Positions 17,325-25,547 of a DNA stretch of 64,000 bases are shown here, one piece after another (within the stretch, counting starts at the first letter, position 1; each line of letters starts with the position of its first letter). The notes under the pieces are model-generated. The model was not told the origin of the DNA. It searched no databases and worked only from the letters and a program-made list of their open reading frames with translations. This DNA is from Halomonas sp. ML-15. GTDB taxonomy: Bacteria > Pseudomonadota > Gammaproteobacteria > Pseudomonadales > Halomonadaceae. The stretch is taken from contig NZ_JACXZT010000003.1 in NCBI RefSeq assembly GCF_014779595.1, positions 124,001 through 188,000 on the forward strand. The letters run 5' to 3'. The translations under genes and the position numbers were made by a program.

Positions 17325-18898
17325 GCTGGCGGTAGGTCACCGAGCCGTAGCCGTGAGGCGGCCGCCTGAGAGGTCTGCTCTGGGCAGTCGCGGTTGAAGT
17401 GCAGGCCCCGGGATTCGCGCCGCTGGCGCGCCGCCATCACGCTGAGGCGGGCCAGCCGCAAGGCATGCTGGAGGCGCGCCAGGCTTATGTCGTGGGCATA
17501 TTGGCGGGCTTCGTCGCGCACCCCTCGTTCGAGCTCGGCAAGCGCTTCTGCGGCACTGGCGAGTCCGACATCACTGCGCACGATGCCTACCTGGCGGCTC
17601 ATGATCTGACGCAGCGTCGCGAAGCGCGTGGCAACCCAGTCGGGGCAGCGCTTGGCCGATGCTTGCGCTGTCCATTCACCTTTCTCTACCGCGCCTGACT
17701 CACTCGTTGTGGCACTGCCGAGCAGGTGCAGAGCGGCAGCGCGGGCAAACACCAGGCACTCGAGCAGCGAATTGCTGGCCATGCGATTGGCGCCGTGCAG
17801 GCCGGTGCAGGCGCTCTCGCCGATGGCGTACAGGTGAGGCACACTGCTGGCGCCGTGGAGGTCGGTGGCGATGCCGCCGCAGCTGTAGTGGGCGGCAGGG
17901 ACCACGGGGATCGGCGCCTGGGTGATGTCGATGCCGCAGGCGAGGCAGTGGGCATGGATGGTGGGGAACTGGCGGCGAATATCGGCGGCATCAAGATGAC
18001 TGATGTCCAGCCATACGTGATGGCCTGCTTCGCGCTGCATCTCGGCATCGATGGCGCGGGCGACGATGTCTCTTGGCGCAAGTTCGCCGCGCGGGTCGAT
18101 GGCCGGCATGAAGCGCTGGCCGGCAAGATTCTTCAGCACGCCACCTTCTCCGCGCAGCGCTTCGCTGATCAGGAAGGGGGTGCCCGCCGGGTCATACAGG
18201 CAGGTGGGATGAAACTGCTGGAACTCCAGGTTCATCAGCTCGGCGCCCAGCTCGGCCGCCATCAGCATGCCCTCGCCGCAGGCCGGTTGAGGGCTGGTGG
18301 TGTGCTGATAGAGTCCGCTGGCGCCGCCGCTGGCGAGCACCGTATCCCGGGCCAGCAGCGTCAGCGGCTCGCCGCTGGCGGTCAGGCAGTGGGCGCCGCG
18401 GCAGTTGCCATGACGGTCGCTGGCCAGGTGCACGGCGGTGAGGTCGTCGCGCAGGGTAATCGATGGGTGCCCGGCGGCCCGGGCCAGCAGGGTGTCGATA
18501 AGCGCGCGGCCGGTGGCGTCGTCGGCGTGAATGACGCGGCGGGCACCGTGGCCGCCCTCGCGGGTCAGGTGATAGGGGTAGAGTGCGTCGGGGTCGGTGT
18601 CCGGTGTGAACGGCATGCCCAGGCTGAGCAGCCATTCGATGGCGGCCGGGCCTTGGGTCACGGTAAAGCGTACCGCTGCCGGGTCGCACAGGCCGTCGCC
18701 GGCGGCCAGGGTGTCGGCAACGTGGGCGTCGATATCATCTTGGGGTGAGAGCACCGCGGCAATGCCGCCCTGGGCCCATTGACTGGCACCCTGATGGTCA
18801 TGGCGTGGACGCAGTACCACCACCTGGCGCTGCTCGGCCACGCTAAGTGCCAGAGTCAGGCCGGCCACACCGCCGCCGATGATCAATACGTCACTCAT
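17321..18898 (-). CDS. nadB: L-aspartate oxidase
   Basis: A 525-residue flavoprotein (EC 1.4.3.16) that oxidises L-aspartate to iminoaspartate, the first step of NAD synthesis. The FAD motif is at the N-terminus (LIIGGGVAGLTLAL). Conserved succinate-dehydrogenase-like blocks include GASQWAQGGIAAVL, the substrate loop with HPTCLY and GEGGVLKNLAG, and HYSCGGIATD plus GANRMASNSLLECLVF. Length is normal. It converges on the ygfX-like gene with a four-base overlap. nadA and nadC are not in the window. Confidence 0.96.
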   Translation of the reverse strand: MSDVLIIGGGVAGLTLALSVAEQRQVVVLRPRHDHQGASQWAQGGIAAVLSPQDDIDAHVADTLAAGDGLCDPAAVRFTVTQGPAAIEWLLSLGMPFTPDTDPDALYPYHLTREGGHGARRVIHADDATGRALIDTLLARAAGHPSITLRDDLTAVHLASDRHGNCRGAHCLTASGEPLTLLARDTVLASGGASGLYQHTTSPQPACGEGMLMAAELGAELMNLEFQQFHPTCLYDPAGTPFLISEALRGEGGVLKNLAGQRFMPAIDPRGELAPRDIVARAIDAEMQREAGHHVWLDISHLDAADIRRQFPTIHAHCLACGIDITQAPIPVVPAAHYSCGGIATDLHGASSVPHLYAIGESACTGLHGANRMASNSLLECLVFARAAALHLLGSATTSESGAVEKGEWTAQASAKRCPDWVATRFATLRQIMSRQVGIVRSDVGLASAAEALAELERGVRDEARQYAHDISLARLQHALRLARLSVMAARQRRESRGLHFNRDCPEQTSQAAASRLRLGDLPPA

Positions 18899-19014
18899 GG
18901 AGCTTCCTTGTCGAGCGCGTTGCCGCAGGCCAGATATCAGGCAGCATCACACGCGCGTGTCGGTGCAGCATAAGGCGTTGGGCGAGTAAGGCAAAGCGGG
19001 GTGTAGCTAGGCAT

Positions 19015-19101
19015 TGGTGCCCGGAGCCGGACTTGAACCGGCACGGTGTTACCACCGAGAGATTTTAAGTCTCTTGCGTCTACCAATTTCGCCATCCGGG
19101 C
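19015..19101 (-). tRNA. tRNA-Leu (anticodon TAA)
   Basis: An 87-base class II tRNA. The acceptor arms GCCCGGA and TCCGGGC pair, a long variable arm is present, and the TAA anticodon sits in the seven-base loop. The 3' CCA is encoded. It is the last of three tandem tRNAs (Gly, Cys, Leu). Confidence 0.95.
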
Positions 19102-19137
19102 GGGAGTTTGAGCGAGGGTGTGACGGTGCAGAAGAAA

Positions 19138-19211
19138 TGGAGGCTGGAGTCGGAATCGAACCGGCGTACACGGAGTTGCAGTCCGCTGCATAACCACTCT
19201 GCCATCCAGCC
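19138..19211 (-). tRNA. tRNA-Cys (anticodon GCA)
   Basis: A 74-base tRNA with acceptor GGCTGGA/TCCAGCC, discriminator T, encoded CCA, and GCA in the anticodon loop. It lies 36 bases upstream of tRNA-Leu. Confidence 0.95.
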
Positions 19212-19244
19212 TCATATGTCAGGAGTAGAACGCTTGTTCCTGAC

Positions 19245-19300
19245 GAATCATGGAGCGGGAAACGAGTTGCTATCGGACCGGCGCACCGGCTCGCGACATT
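19245..19300 (-). pseudogene. Fragment of a second tRNA-Gly (3' end duplication)
   Basis: Bases 19245-19266 repeat exactly 19326-19347, which cover the 3' flank, CCA, acceptor strand and start of the T-arm of the intact tRNA-Gly. After 22 bases the copies diverge, though GGCTCGCGAC at about 19288-19297 again resembles the T-arm side of the intact gene. No full cloverleaf can be drawn. It may be the remnant of a lost tandem copy, or a target-site scar. Confidence 0.6.
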
Positions 19301-19331
19301 GCTCGCTTCTAACTTATCCCATGTTGAATCA

Positions 19332-19406
19332 TGGAGCGGGAAACGAGATTCGAACTCGCGACCCCAACCTTGGCAAGGTTGTGCTCTACCACTGAGCTAT
19401 TCCCGC
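19332..19406 (-). tRNA. tRNA-Gly (anticodon GCC)
   Basis: A 75-base tRNA with acceptor GCGGGAA/TTCCCGC, encoded CCA and GCC anticodon. It lies 86 bases after the pgsA stop, reproducing the enterobacterial order pgsA, glyW, cysT, leuZ. Confidence 0.96.
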
Positions 19407-19491
19407 CTGACTCGAGTGCGTATTTTACGGATAACCGGCCGCTTGTCAATCGCTTATTGCCACTTGGACCGTAACTGACGACGGCGCAGGC

Positions 19492-20040
19492 TTACATTGC
19501 GCGGCTCAGGTGGGGCCAGGCGGCGCGCAGGTACTGGACCATGGACCACAGCGTCAGAGCGGCGGCGACGAACAGCGTGAGCACGCCGAGATTGGCGATC
19601 AGCGAGCCGGGCGAGAAGCCCAGCAGGATGAATATCGACACCATTTGCAGGGTCGTCTTGTACTTGCCTATCCAGGAGACCGCCACCGTGCCGCGTTTGC
19701 CCATCTCCGCCATCCACTCGCGCAGCGCTGAGATCACGATCTCGCGACCAATGATGACCAGCGCCGGCAGGGTCAGCCATATCGCGTCATAGCGTTCGAT
19801 CAGTAGCGCCAGTGCCACCGCGACCATCAGCTTGTCGGCAACCGGGTCGAGGAAGGCGCCGAACGGAGTGCTCTGGTCCCAGCGTCGCGCCAGGTAGCCG
19901 TCCAGCCAGTCGGTGATCGACGCAATGGCAAACAGCCCAGCGGCCAGCGGCATGCTCCAGCTGAAGGGCAGGTAGAACACCATCACCAGCAGCGGAATGA
20001 AGGCGATACGCGCTAGTGTCAGGATATTAGGTATATTCAT
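19492..20040 (-). CDS. pgsA: CDP-diacylglycerol-glycerol-3-phosphate 3-phosphatidyltransferase
   Basis: A 182-residue inner-membrane enzyme (EC 2.7.8.5) making phosphatidylglycerophosphate. The CDP-alcohol phosphotransferase motif DG-x2-AR-x8-G-x3-D-x3-D is present at about residues 47-70 (within [11 protein letters not shown] and FLDPVADK). It has about four to five hydrophobic helices. It follows uvrC by 73 bases on the same strand and is followed by the tRNA cluster. Full length with no odd features. Confidence 0.95.
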   Translation of the reverse strand: MNIPNILTLARIAFIPLLVMVFYLPFSWSMPLAAGLFAIASITDWLDGYLARRWDQSTPFGAFLDPVADKLMVAVALALLIERYDAIWLTLPALVIIGREIVISALREWMAEMGKRGTVAVSWIGKYKTTLQMVSIFILLGFSPGSLIANLGVLTLFVAAALTLWSMVQYLRAAWPHLSRAM

Positions 20041-20113
20041 TGGTGCGTCGCGGGTCCTGGCGGGTGGACGGAAGGACCTATCTTAGCGGTCTTGGCAGCA
20101 TTCATCCATGCAC

Positions 20114-21928
20114 TCAGCCATGTAGGGCCTGATGAATGGCCCCGGCCAGGCTGTCGCTGATCCCGGGTACTTTGGCCAGATCCTGACGACTGGCCTTGCG
20201 TACGCCTTGCAGGCCGCCGAAATAGCGCAGCAGCTCGCGTCGACGCTTGGGGCCGACGCCTGGAATGTCCTGCAGTGTCGATGTGCGGCGGGCCTTGTCG
20301 CGTCGTGTGCGGTGGCCGGTGATGGCAAAGCGGTGCGACTCGTCACGGATGTGTTGAATCAGATGCAGCGCTGGCGAGGCGCCGTCCAGGGCCAGGCTGT
20401 GCTCCACGGTTTCGATGAAAAGTGTCTCGAGGCCAGCCTTGCGGGTGGTGCCCTTGGCCACTCCGAGCAGGCGAATATCCGCAATGCCGAGCTCGCGGAA
20501 CACCTCGCGGGCCATGTTCAGCTGGCCCTTGCCGCCGTCTACCACCAATACGTCGGGGCGCTTGCCTTCACCATCCTGAAGGCGCTTGAAGCGCCGCATC
20601 AGTGCCTGGCGCATGGCGGCGTAGTCGTCGCCGGCCGCCACGCCGTCGATATTGAAGCGACGGTAATCTGACTTGACGGGGCCCTGGTGGTCGAAGACCA
20701 CGCAGGAGGCCACGGTGGCTTCGCCGTGGCTGTGGCTGATATCGAAGCACTCCAGCCGCTGGGGGGTGTCGGTCATCTCCAGGGCGTCGCGCAGTGCGGT
20801 GAAGCGCTTGGCCAACTGCTGCTGGTTGGCGAGCTGGCTGGCTAGCTGCTGTTCGGCGTTGGTGCGCGCCAGCTGCAGCCACTGGGCGCGGTGGCCACGC
20901 ACCTGGTGGGTCAGCCGCACGCGCTTGCCGGCGTGGGCGGAGAGGGCATCCTGCAGTAGAGCGCTGTCGGGTAGCGGATGGGTAGTGATTACCTCGCCGG
21001 GTACATCACGGCTCTGGCCCAGGTAGAGCTGGCTGACGAAATCGCCGAGCAGGGCTTCGGCACCTAGGTCGAGGCCGTTGCTGGGCGCGTGGTGGCTGGC
21101 GCCCAGCATGCGGCCCTGGCGTACGCTGAGCACCGATACGCACAGCGCGCCGGGGCGCTCGGCGAGGGCGATGATGTCGGCGTCGCCGCCCTCTGTATCC
21201 ACGAACTGGCGGGCCTGTAGCTGGCGCAGATGCTGGACCTGGTCGCGTAAACGGGCGGCTTCCTCGAAGGCCAGTGCCTGGCTGGCACGCTCCATGGCGG
21301 TGGTCAGTTCATCGGTGACCTGCTCGCTCTTGCCTTCCAGGCACATGATCGCGTGCTCGAGGTCGCGGCGGTAGTCCTCTTCACTGATGTAATCGACACA
21401 GGGCGCGCTGCAGCGCTGGATCTGGTACTGCAGGCAGGGGCGTGTGCGATGAGAGAAGACGCTGTCCTCGCAGTTGCGGATGCGAAAGATCTTCTGCATC
21501 AGCGACAGGCTCTCGCGCACCGCGCCGCTGCTGGGGTAGGGGCCCAGGTAGCGGCCGTCGTCGCGGCGTGCCCGGGCTCGCTTGTACTCCAATGCCGGAT
21601 AGGGGTGGCGATCGCTGACGAACACGAAGGGGTAGGACTTGTCGTCGCGGAGCAGAATATTGTATGGCGGACGCTGCTCCTTGATCAGGGTCTGCTCGAG
21701 CAGCAGCGCCTCGGTCTCGGTGCGGGTGATGGTGACCTGAATGTCGGCAATCCGGCCGACCAATGCCTGGGTCTTGGCATTCAGGGTGCCACGGAAATAG
21801 CTGGCCAGACGTGCCTTGAGGCGTTTGGCCTTGCCGACATAGAGGGTGTTGCCCTGGGCGTCGAGCATGCGATAGACGCCGGGCGCGGCGCTGACCGAGG
21901 CGAGGAAGTGCTTGGAATCAAAACTCAT
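20114..21928 (-). CDS. uvrC: UvrABC excinuclease subunit C
   Basis: A 604-residue nucleotide-excision-repair nuclease. The N-terminal GIY-YIG domain is at residues 13-95 (GVYRMLDAQGNTLYVGKAKRLK). A UVR motif for UvrB contact is at about 200-235. The RNase H-like 5'-incision domain contains CFDISHSHGEATVASCVVF and VLVVDGGKGQ, and tandem helix-hairpin-helix motifs end the protein (DIPGVGPKRR, KVPGISDSL). It lies 52 bases after gacA, the conserved gacA-uvrC pair. Confidence 0.97.
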   Translation of the reverse strand: MSFDSKHFLASVSAAPGVYRMLDAQGNTLYVGKAKRLKARLASYFRGTLNAKTQALVGRIADIQVTITRTETEALLLEQTLIKEQRPPYNILLRDDKSYPFVFVSDRHPYPALEYKRARARRDDGRYLGPYPSSGAVRESLSLMQKIFRIRNCEDSVFSHRTRPCLQYQIQRCSAPCVDYISEEDYRRDLEHAIMCLEGKSEQVTDELTTAMERASQALAFEEAARLRDQVQHLRQLQARQFVDTEGGDADIIALAERPGALCVSVLSVRQGRMLGASHHAPSNGLDLGAEALLGDFVSQLYLGQSRDVPGEVITTHPLPDSALLQDALSAHAGKRVRLTHQVRGHRAQWLQLARTNAEQQLASQLANQQQLAKRFTALRDALEMTDTPQRLECFDISHSHGEATVASCVVFDHQGPVKSDYRRFNIDGVAAGDDYAAMRQALMRRFKRLQDGEGKRPDVLVVDGGKGQLNMAREVFRELGIADIRLLGVAKGTTRKAGLETLFIETVEHSLALDGASPALHLIQHIRDESHRFAITGHRTRRDKARRTSTLQDIPGVGPKRRRELLRYFGGLQGVRKASRQDLAKVPGISDSLAGAIHQALHG

Positions 21929-21980
21929 GGCGAATCACTGGCCGTTACTGCGGCCAGCATAACAGATTGCCGGCCCCTGC

Positions 21981-22634
21981 TCAGGCCTGCTCGCTGCTGC
22001 GATAGCCGTCGATCAGACCATGCCTGAGGCCGAGATGGGTCAGTTCGACGTCAGAATGTACGCCGAGCTTCTCGAAGATGCGGTAGCGATAGGTATTGAC
22101 CGTCTTGGGGCTGAGATAGAGCCGGTCGGATATCTCGCTGACCTTCTGGCAGTTGACGATCATCATCGCCACCTGCAGCTCGCGGTGGGAGAGGTTGTCG
22201 AAGGGGTTCTCGCTGGACTCCATCTTGGTGAGCACCAGGCGCTGGGCAATCTCCGGGCTGATATAGCGCTGGCCGGAGAAGATATTGCGGATTGCCAGTA
22301 CCATATCGTCAAGCTCGGCCCCCTTGCTGATGAAGCCGCTGGCACCGGCATCGAGCAGCCGCTGAGCGAAGGTTTCTTCGAGAAACGCGGTCAGCACGAG
22401 CACGCGGATGTCGGCCATGCCCTTGGCGATCTTGCGCGTGGCCTCGAGGCCGCCGATCCCCGGCATGCGGATATCCATTAGCACGATGTCGGGGCGCAGC
22501 TGGCGGGCCATGCTGATGGCTTCCTCGCCGTCGATGGCTTCGCCCACTACGGCGATGCCATCTTCTCCGTCGAGTAGCCGTGCAATGCTGGTGCGCACCA
22601 GATGGTGATCGTCTGCGACGAGGACCTTGATCAA
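21981..22634 (-). CDS. gacA: Response regulator GacA (UvrY)
   Basis: A 217-residue two-component regulator with a receiver (phospho-acceptor Asp54; acidic pair at 8-9) and a C-terminal LuxR-type HTH (NCQKVSEISDRLYLSPKTVNTY near 160-185). Position directly before uvrC identifies it as GacA/UvrY, the partner of GacS/BarA. In relatives it activates small RNAs that sequester RsmA/CsrA, and so controls motility, biofilm and secondary metabolism. GacS and Rsm RNAs are not seen here. Confidence 0.93.
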   Translation of the reverse strand: MIKVLVADDHHLVRTSIARLLDGEDGIAVVGEAIDGEEAISMARQLRPDIVLMDIRMPGIGGLEATRKIAKGMADIRVLVLTAFLEETFAQRLLDAGASGFISKGAELDDMVLAIRNIFSGQRYISPEIAQRLVLTKMESSENPFDNLSHRELQVAMMIVNCQKVSEISDRLYLSPKTVNTYRYRIFEKLGVHSDVELTHLGLRHGLIDGYRSSEQA

Positions 22635-22834
22635 TTCAGCTCCCGTTCTTATCGGAGTGGGCCGGAATCAAACGAAACGATTCACCAGCCACAGCAAACT
22701 AGTAGTACCCAGGCTTACCAGGTCGCCCAGCAAGGCCCAAGCTTAGCTTTAATTAATTCTCTGATCCAGAGTGTTATCGTTACTGACGATGGTGCTACCG
22801 TAACTCGCGATGGCAAGCCGCAGGCAAGCAGCTC
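22635..22834. other. Intergenic region upstream of gacA
   Basis: Two hundred bases between gacA and the tRNA-Ala promoter. They are more AT-rich than the surroundings (for example TTTAATTAATTC at 22749-22760) and must hold the gacA promoter on the minus strand. I see no supported gene and no clear -35/-10 pair. Confidence 0.5.
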
Positions 22835-22863
22835 TTGACGACACCAAACCCGTTGTATATCAT
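22835..22863 (+). promoter_or_regulatory. Sigma-70 promoter of tRNA-Ala
   Basis: TTGACG (22835-22840) and TATCAT (22858-22863) are separated by exactly 17 bases, each one mismatch from consensus. Transcription would start near 22870, giving a leader of about 80 bases before the tRNA. Confidence 0.7.
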
Positions 22864-22951
22864 ACGCTTCGTCTTGTCGGAGGGGTGTGCGTCAAGGGCA
22901 TCCAGCAGGACCATGATGATGCTATGGTCGAACATGCCGGTATCATCACGT

Positions 22952-23027
22952 GGGGCCTTAGCTCAGCTGGGAGAGCGCAACACTGGCAGTGTTGAGGTCA
23001 GCGGTTCGATCCCGCTAGGCTCCACCA
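22952..23027 (+). tRNA. tRNA-Ala (anticodon GGC)
   Basis: A 76-base tRNA with acceptor GGGGCCT/AGGCTCC, including the G3-U70 wobble that is the alanine identity element, a GGC anticodon and encoded CCA. It stands alone between gacA and argF with its own promoter and terminator. Confidence 0.96.
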
Positions 23028-23044
23028 AAAATATTACCTGAATC

Positions 23045-23077
23045 AGCCGCTTGTCGTCATCCGACAGGCGGCTTTTT
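23045..23077 (+). terminator. Terminator after tRNA-Ala
   Basis: A 12-bp stem with one G-U pair (23045-23056 with 23062-23073), five-base loop, followed by a run of five T. It starts 18 bases after the tRNA. Confidence 0.9.
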
Positions 23078-23124
23078 CATGCTGTGAACAACAGGCTGCA
23101 ACATTCGTCATGCTCAGTCCAATT

Positions 23125-23148
23125 CAGCAGGGCCGTCATACCCTGCTG
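23125..23148 (-). terminator. Possible argF terminator
   Basis: CAGCAGGG (23125-23132) and CCCTGCTG (23141-23148) form an eight-base stem just after the argF stop on the minus strand. The following bases are not a T-run, so support is weak. Confidence 0.35.
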
Positions 23149-23157
23149 CCGAGGGAT

Positions 23158-24078
23158 TCAGCTCTCGATGCGACCGAGCAGCAGGAATTCAAGCAGGGCC
23201 TTCTGGGCGTGAAGGCGATTGCCGGCCTCCTGCCAGACCGGCGCGCGCGGGTCGTCGAGCAGCGTTTCACTGATCTCTTCGCCGCGGTGAGCCGGCAGGC
23301 AGTGCAGGAACAGCACATCCTTGGCGGCACGATCGAGTAGCGCCTCGGTAACCTGGAAGCCGGCAAAGTCGGCCTCACGCTTGGCCTGCTCCTCTTCCTG
23401 GCCCATCGACGCCCACACATCGGTGGTAATCAGGTCGGCATTCTCGGCCGCCTGTTGAGGGTCGTGCAGAACAACGACCCGGTCGCCGGCGGCGTCAAGA
23501 ATATCCTGGCGCGGTTCGTAGCCCTCGGGGCAGCACACCCGCAGCTGGAAGTCGAACTGGCGGGCAGCGTTGATCCATGAGTGGCACATGTTGTTGCCGT
23601 CGCCGATCCATACGGCGGTCTTGCCGCGTACATAGCCGCGCAGCTCCGTCCAGGTCATGACGTCGGCGAGTAGCTGGCAAGGATGGTAGTCGTCGGTGAG
23701 AGCGTTGATCACCGGGACGGTACTGGCAGCAGCGAATGCTTCCAGGCCCTGATGGGAGAAGGTGCGAATCATGACCGCATCGACCATTTCCGATAGCACC
23801 CGCGCGGTGTCCTCGACGGGCTCGCCGCGTCCAAGCTGCGTATCGCGCGAGGAGAGAAACAGCGCATGGCCGCCAAACTGGGCCATCGCCGTCTCGAAGG
23901 AGACGCGGGTGCGGGTCGAGGATTTCTCGAAGATCATCGCCAGGGTGCGGTTGGAGAACGGCGTATAGGTCGGGCCGTGGGTCTTGAGGCCGTTCTTGAT
24001 AGTGATCGCGCGCCGAATCAGGTAGCTGAGTTCGTCGCTTGAGAGATCCAGCAGGGTCAGGAAATGGCGAGTCGCCAT
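23158..24078 (-). CDS. argF: Ornithine carbamoyltransferase
   Basis: A 306-residue OTCase (EC 2.1.3.3), converting ornithine and carbamoyl phosphate to citrulline in arginine synthesis. The carbamoyl-phosphate motif STRTR is at 54-58, HPCQ at 132-135, and the ornithine-binding [10 protein letters not shown] near 265. Length and motifs fit the anabolic enzyme. argG, the next enzyme of the pathway, is 1.5 kb away on the other strand with grxD and rnt between. I cannot exclude a catabolic ArcB-like role, but no arc genes are near. Confidence 0.95.
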   Translation of the reverse strand: MATRHFLTLLDLSSDELSYLIRRAITIKNGLKTHGPTYTPFSNRTLAMIFEKSSTRTRVSFETAMAQFGGHALFLSSRDTQLGRGEPVEDTARVLSEMVDAVMIRTFSHQGLEAFAAASTVPVINALTDDYHPCQLLADVMTWTELRGYVRGKTAVWIGDGNNMCHSWINAARQFDFQLRVCCPEGYEPRQDILDAAGDRVVVLHDPQQAAENADLITTDVWASMGQEEEQAKREADFAGFQVTEALLDRAAKDVLFLHCLPAHRGEEISETLLDDPRAPVWQEAGNRLHAQKALLEFLLLGRIES

Positions 24079-24228
24079 GATGTCGCTCCGCGAGAAAAAA
24101 CAAACATCCTAGCCATCCCCCCGCTGCAGCGCAATGCGCCTGCAGGCGCTGATCCTTGCAGGGGTGTTTTCAATGCGCGCTGATCAGTAGAATGGGCCTA
24201 ACGCCAAGCCAACCGAATAGGATTGCTC

Positions 24229-24564
24229 ATGAGCACTACCGTAGAGAACATCCAGCAGCAGATCAGCGAAAACCCTATCCTCATCTACATGAAGGGGACT
24301 CCCCAGCTGCCGCAGTGCGGCTTCTCCGCGCAGACCGTGCAGGCGCTGATGGCCTGTGGCGAGCGCTTCGCCTTTGTCAACGTGCTCGACAATCCCGATA
24401 TTCGCGCCGAGCTGCCCAAGGTCGCCAACTGGCCCACCTTTCCACAGCTGTGGGTCAACGGTGAGCTGGTCGGCGGCTGCGATATCGTGGTCGAGATGCA
24501 TCAGAACGGAGAGCTTGAGACGCTGGTCAAGGACGCTGCCGCCAAGCAGCAGGACGACGCTTGA
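24229..24564 (+). CDS. grxD: Monothiol glutaredoxin Grx4 (GrxD)
   Basis: A 111-residue CGFS-type glutaredoxin. The active-site CGFS is at residues 30-33, preceded by the glutathione-contact Lys22 (MKGTP), and the glutathione pocket is WPTFPQLWVNGELVGGCDI. It binds a shared [2Fe-2S] cluster and acts in Fe-S trafficking. The ATG at 24229 has AGGA about seven bases ahead; a TTG two codons earlier is less likely. It is monocistronic with a strong terminator. Confidence 0.96.
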   Translation: MSTTVENIQQQISENPILIYMKGTPQLPQCGFSAQTVQALMACGERFAFVNVLDNPDIRAELPKVANWPTFPQLWVNGELVGGCDIVVEMHQNGELETLVKDAAAKQQDDA

Positions 24565-24569
24565 TATAG

Positions 24570-24594
24570 CGCCCAGCTGCAAGCGCCCAGCGCC
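24570..24594. repeat. Copy of the terminator-associated GC-rich repeat
   Basis: AGCGCCCAG occurs twice here in direct order, and 24575-24591 is the exact reverse complement of 9412-9428 beside the groEL terminator. A related GCTCGGCGCT lies at 24710-24719, where it forms the stop end of rnt. Confidence 0.6.
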
Positions 24595-24640
24595 ATGCTG
24601 CTCAGTGACGGGTAACTGGAGCAATGAGCGCAAAAATCAG

Positions 24641-24668
24641 CCCCGCTGGAATTACTCCAGCGGGGTTT
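24641..24668. terminator. Bidirectional terminator between grxD and rnt
   Basis: A perfect 10-bp stem (24641-24650 with 24656-24665), five-base loop, then TTT CT on the plus strand and the complement of CAAAAA on the minus strand. It serves convergent grxD and rnt. Confidence 0.88.
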
Positions 24669-24717
24669 CTGGCTTGGTACCAGCGTTCACGGTGGCATTA
24701 TCCTGCAGCGCTCGGCG

Positions 24718-25383
24718 CTAGTCCTCTTCCATCCCCTGTTCGCGCTGAGCAAGGTGCCAGCCGCCGAGGTCCTTGTAGCGGTTGACCATGGCGCAGAACA
24801 GCTCGGCAGTGCGTTCGGTGTCGTAGCGTGCCGAGTGGGCCGAGGAGTTATCGAACTCTATGCCGGCGGCGCGGCAGGCCCGGGCCAGCACTGTCTGGCC
24901 GTATACCAGTCCTGCGAGCGAGGCGGTATCGAAGCTCGAGAAGGGGTGAAAGGGGTTGCGCTTGATACCGCAACGGGTCACGGCAGCGTTGAGGAAGCCG
25001 TGGTCGAAGGCGGCATTGTGGCCGACCAGCACCGCACGGGTGCAGCCGTTGGCCTTGATTGCCTTGCGCACCGGTCGAAATATCTCGCCTAGCGCCTCGG
25101 CCTCGCTGAGGGCGACCTTCTGGCGCAGGGGGTCATCGAGCTTGATACCGGTGAAGTCGAGCGCCGACTGTTCGACGTTGGCGCCCGGGAAGGGGGCAAT
25201 ATGAAAGGCGTAGGTGGCGTCGGGCGCGAGTACGCCATCCGCGTCCATGGCCAGTGTCACTGCAGCAATCTCGAGGATCGCATCTCCCTGAGCGTTGAAG
25301 CCGCCGGTTTCGAGGTCCACCACTACCGGTAGGAAACTGCGAAAACGCTTAGCCATCAGATCGCAGGCGATTGCCTCGCTCAT
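24718..25383 (-). CDS. rnt: Ribonuclease T
   Basis: A 221-residue DEDDh 3'-5' exoribonuclease that trims tRNA and 5S/23S rRNA 3' ends. Exo I is VDLETGGF (Asp and Glu at about 23-25), exo II is GHNAAFDHGFL, and exo III has the H-x4-D pattern in HSARYDTERT. I chose the ATG at 25383 (MSEAIACDLMAKRF), which has GAGAGG upstream; a start at 25431 would add 16 residues not typical of the family. The last codons and stop lie in a repeat-like GCGCTCGGCGCTAG. Confidence 0.95.
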   Translation of the reverse strand: MSEAIACDLMAKRFRSFLPVVVDLETGGFNAQGDAILEIAAVTLAMDADGVLAPDATYAFHIAPFPGANVEQSALDFTGIKLDDPLRQKVALSEAEALGEIFRPVRKAIKANGCTRAVLVGHNAAFDHGFLNAAVTRCGIKRNPFHPFSSFDTASLAGLVYGQTVLARACRAAGIEFDNSSAHSARYDTERTAELFCAMVNRYKDLGGWHLAQREQGMEED

Positions 25384-25483
25384 GCACCTCTCCCTACCCG
25401 ATTTAACAAATTCTCTGGCGGTCACCCGCATTGGCTGCGCAAAAGCTTAACACCTTTGCTGGGCCTTTGCCGCGGCGCGGCGG

Positions 25484-25512
25484 TATTCGTGGCCGCCCAT
25501 CGGCGCTATAAT
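25484..25512 (+). promoter_or_regulatory. Probable argG promoter
   Basis: A perfect TATAAT -10 at 25507-25512, 35 bases before the argG ATG. The -35 at 17 bases (TATTCG, 25484-25489) is poor, so activation may need another factor. No convincing ArgR box is visible. Confidence 0.5.
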
Positions 25513-25547
25513 CGTGCGGTTTCGACGTTCATCAAAAGGAGCCCAGA

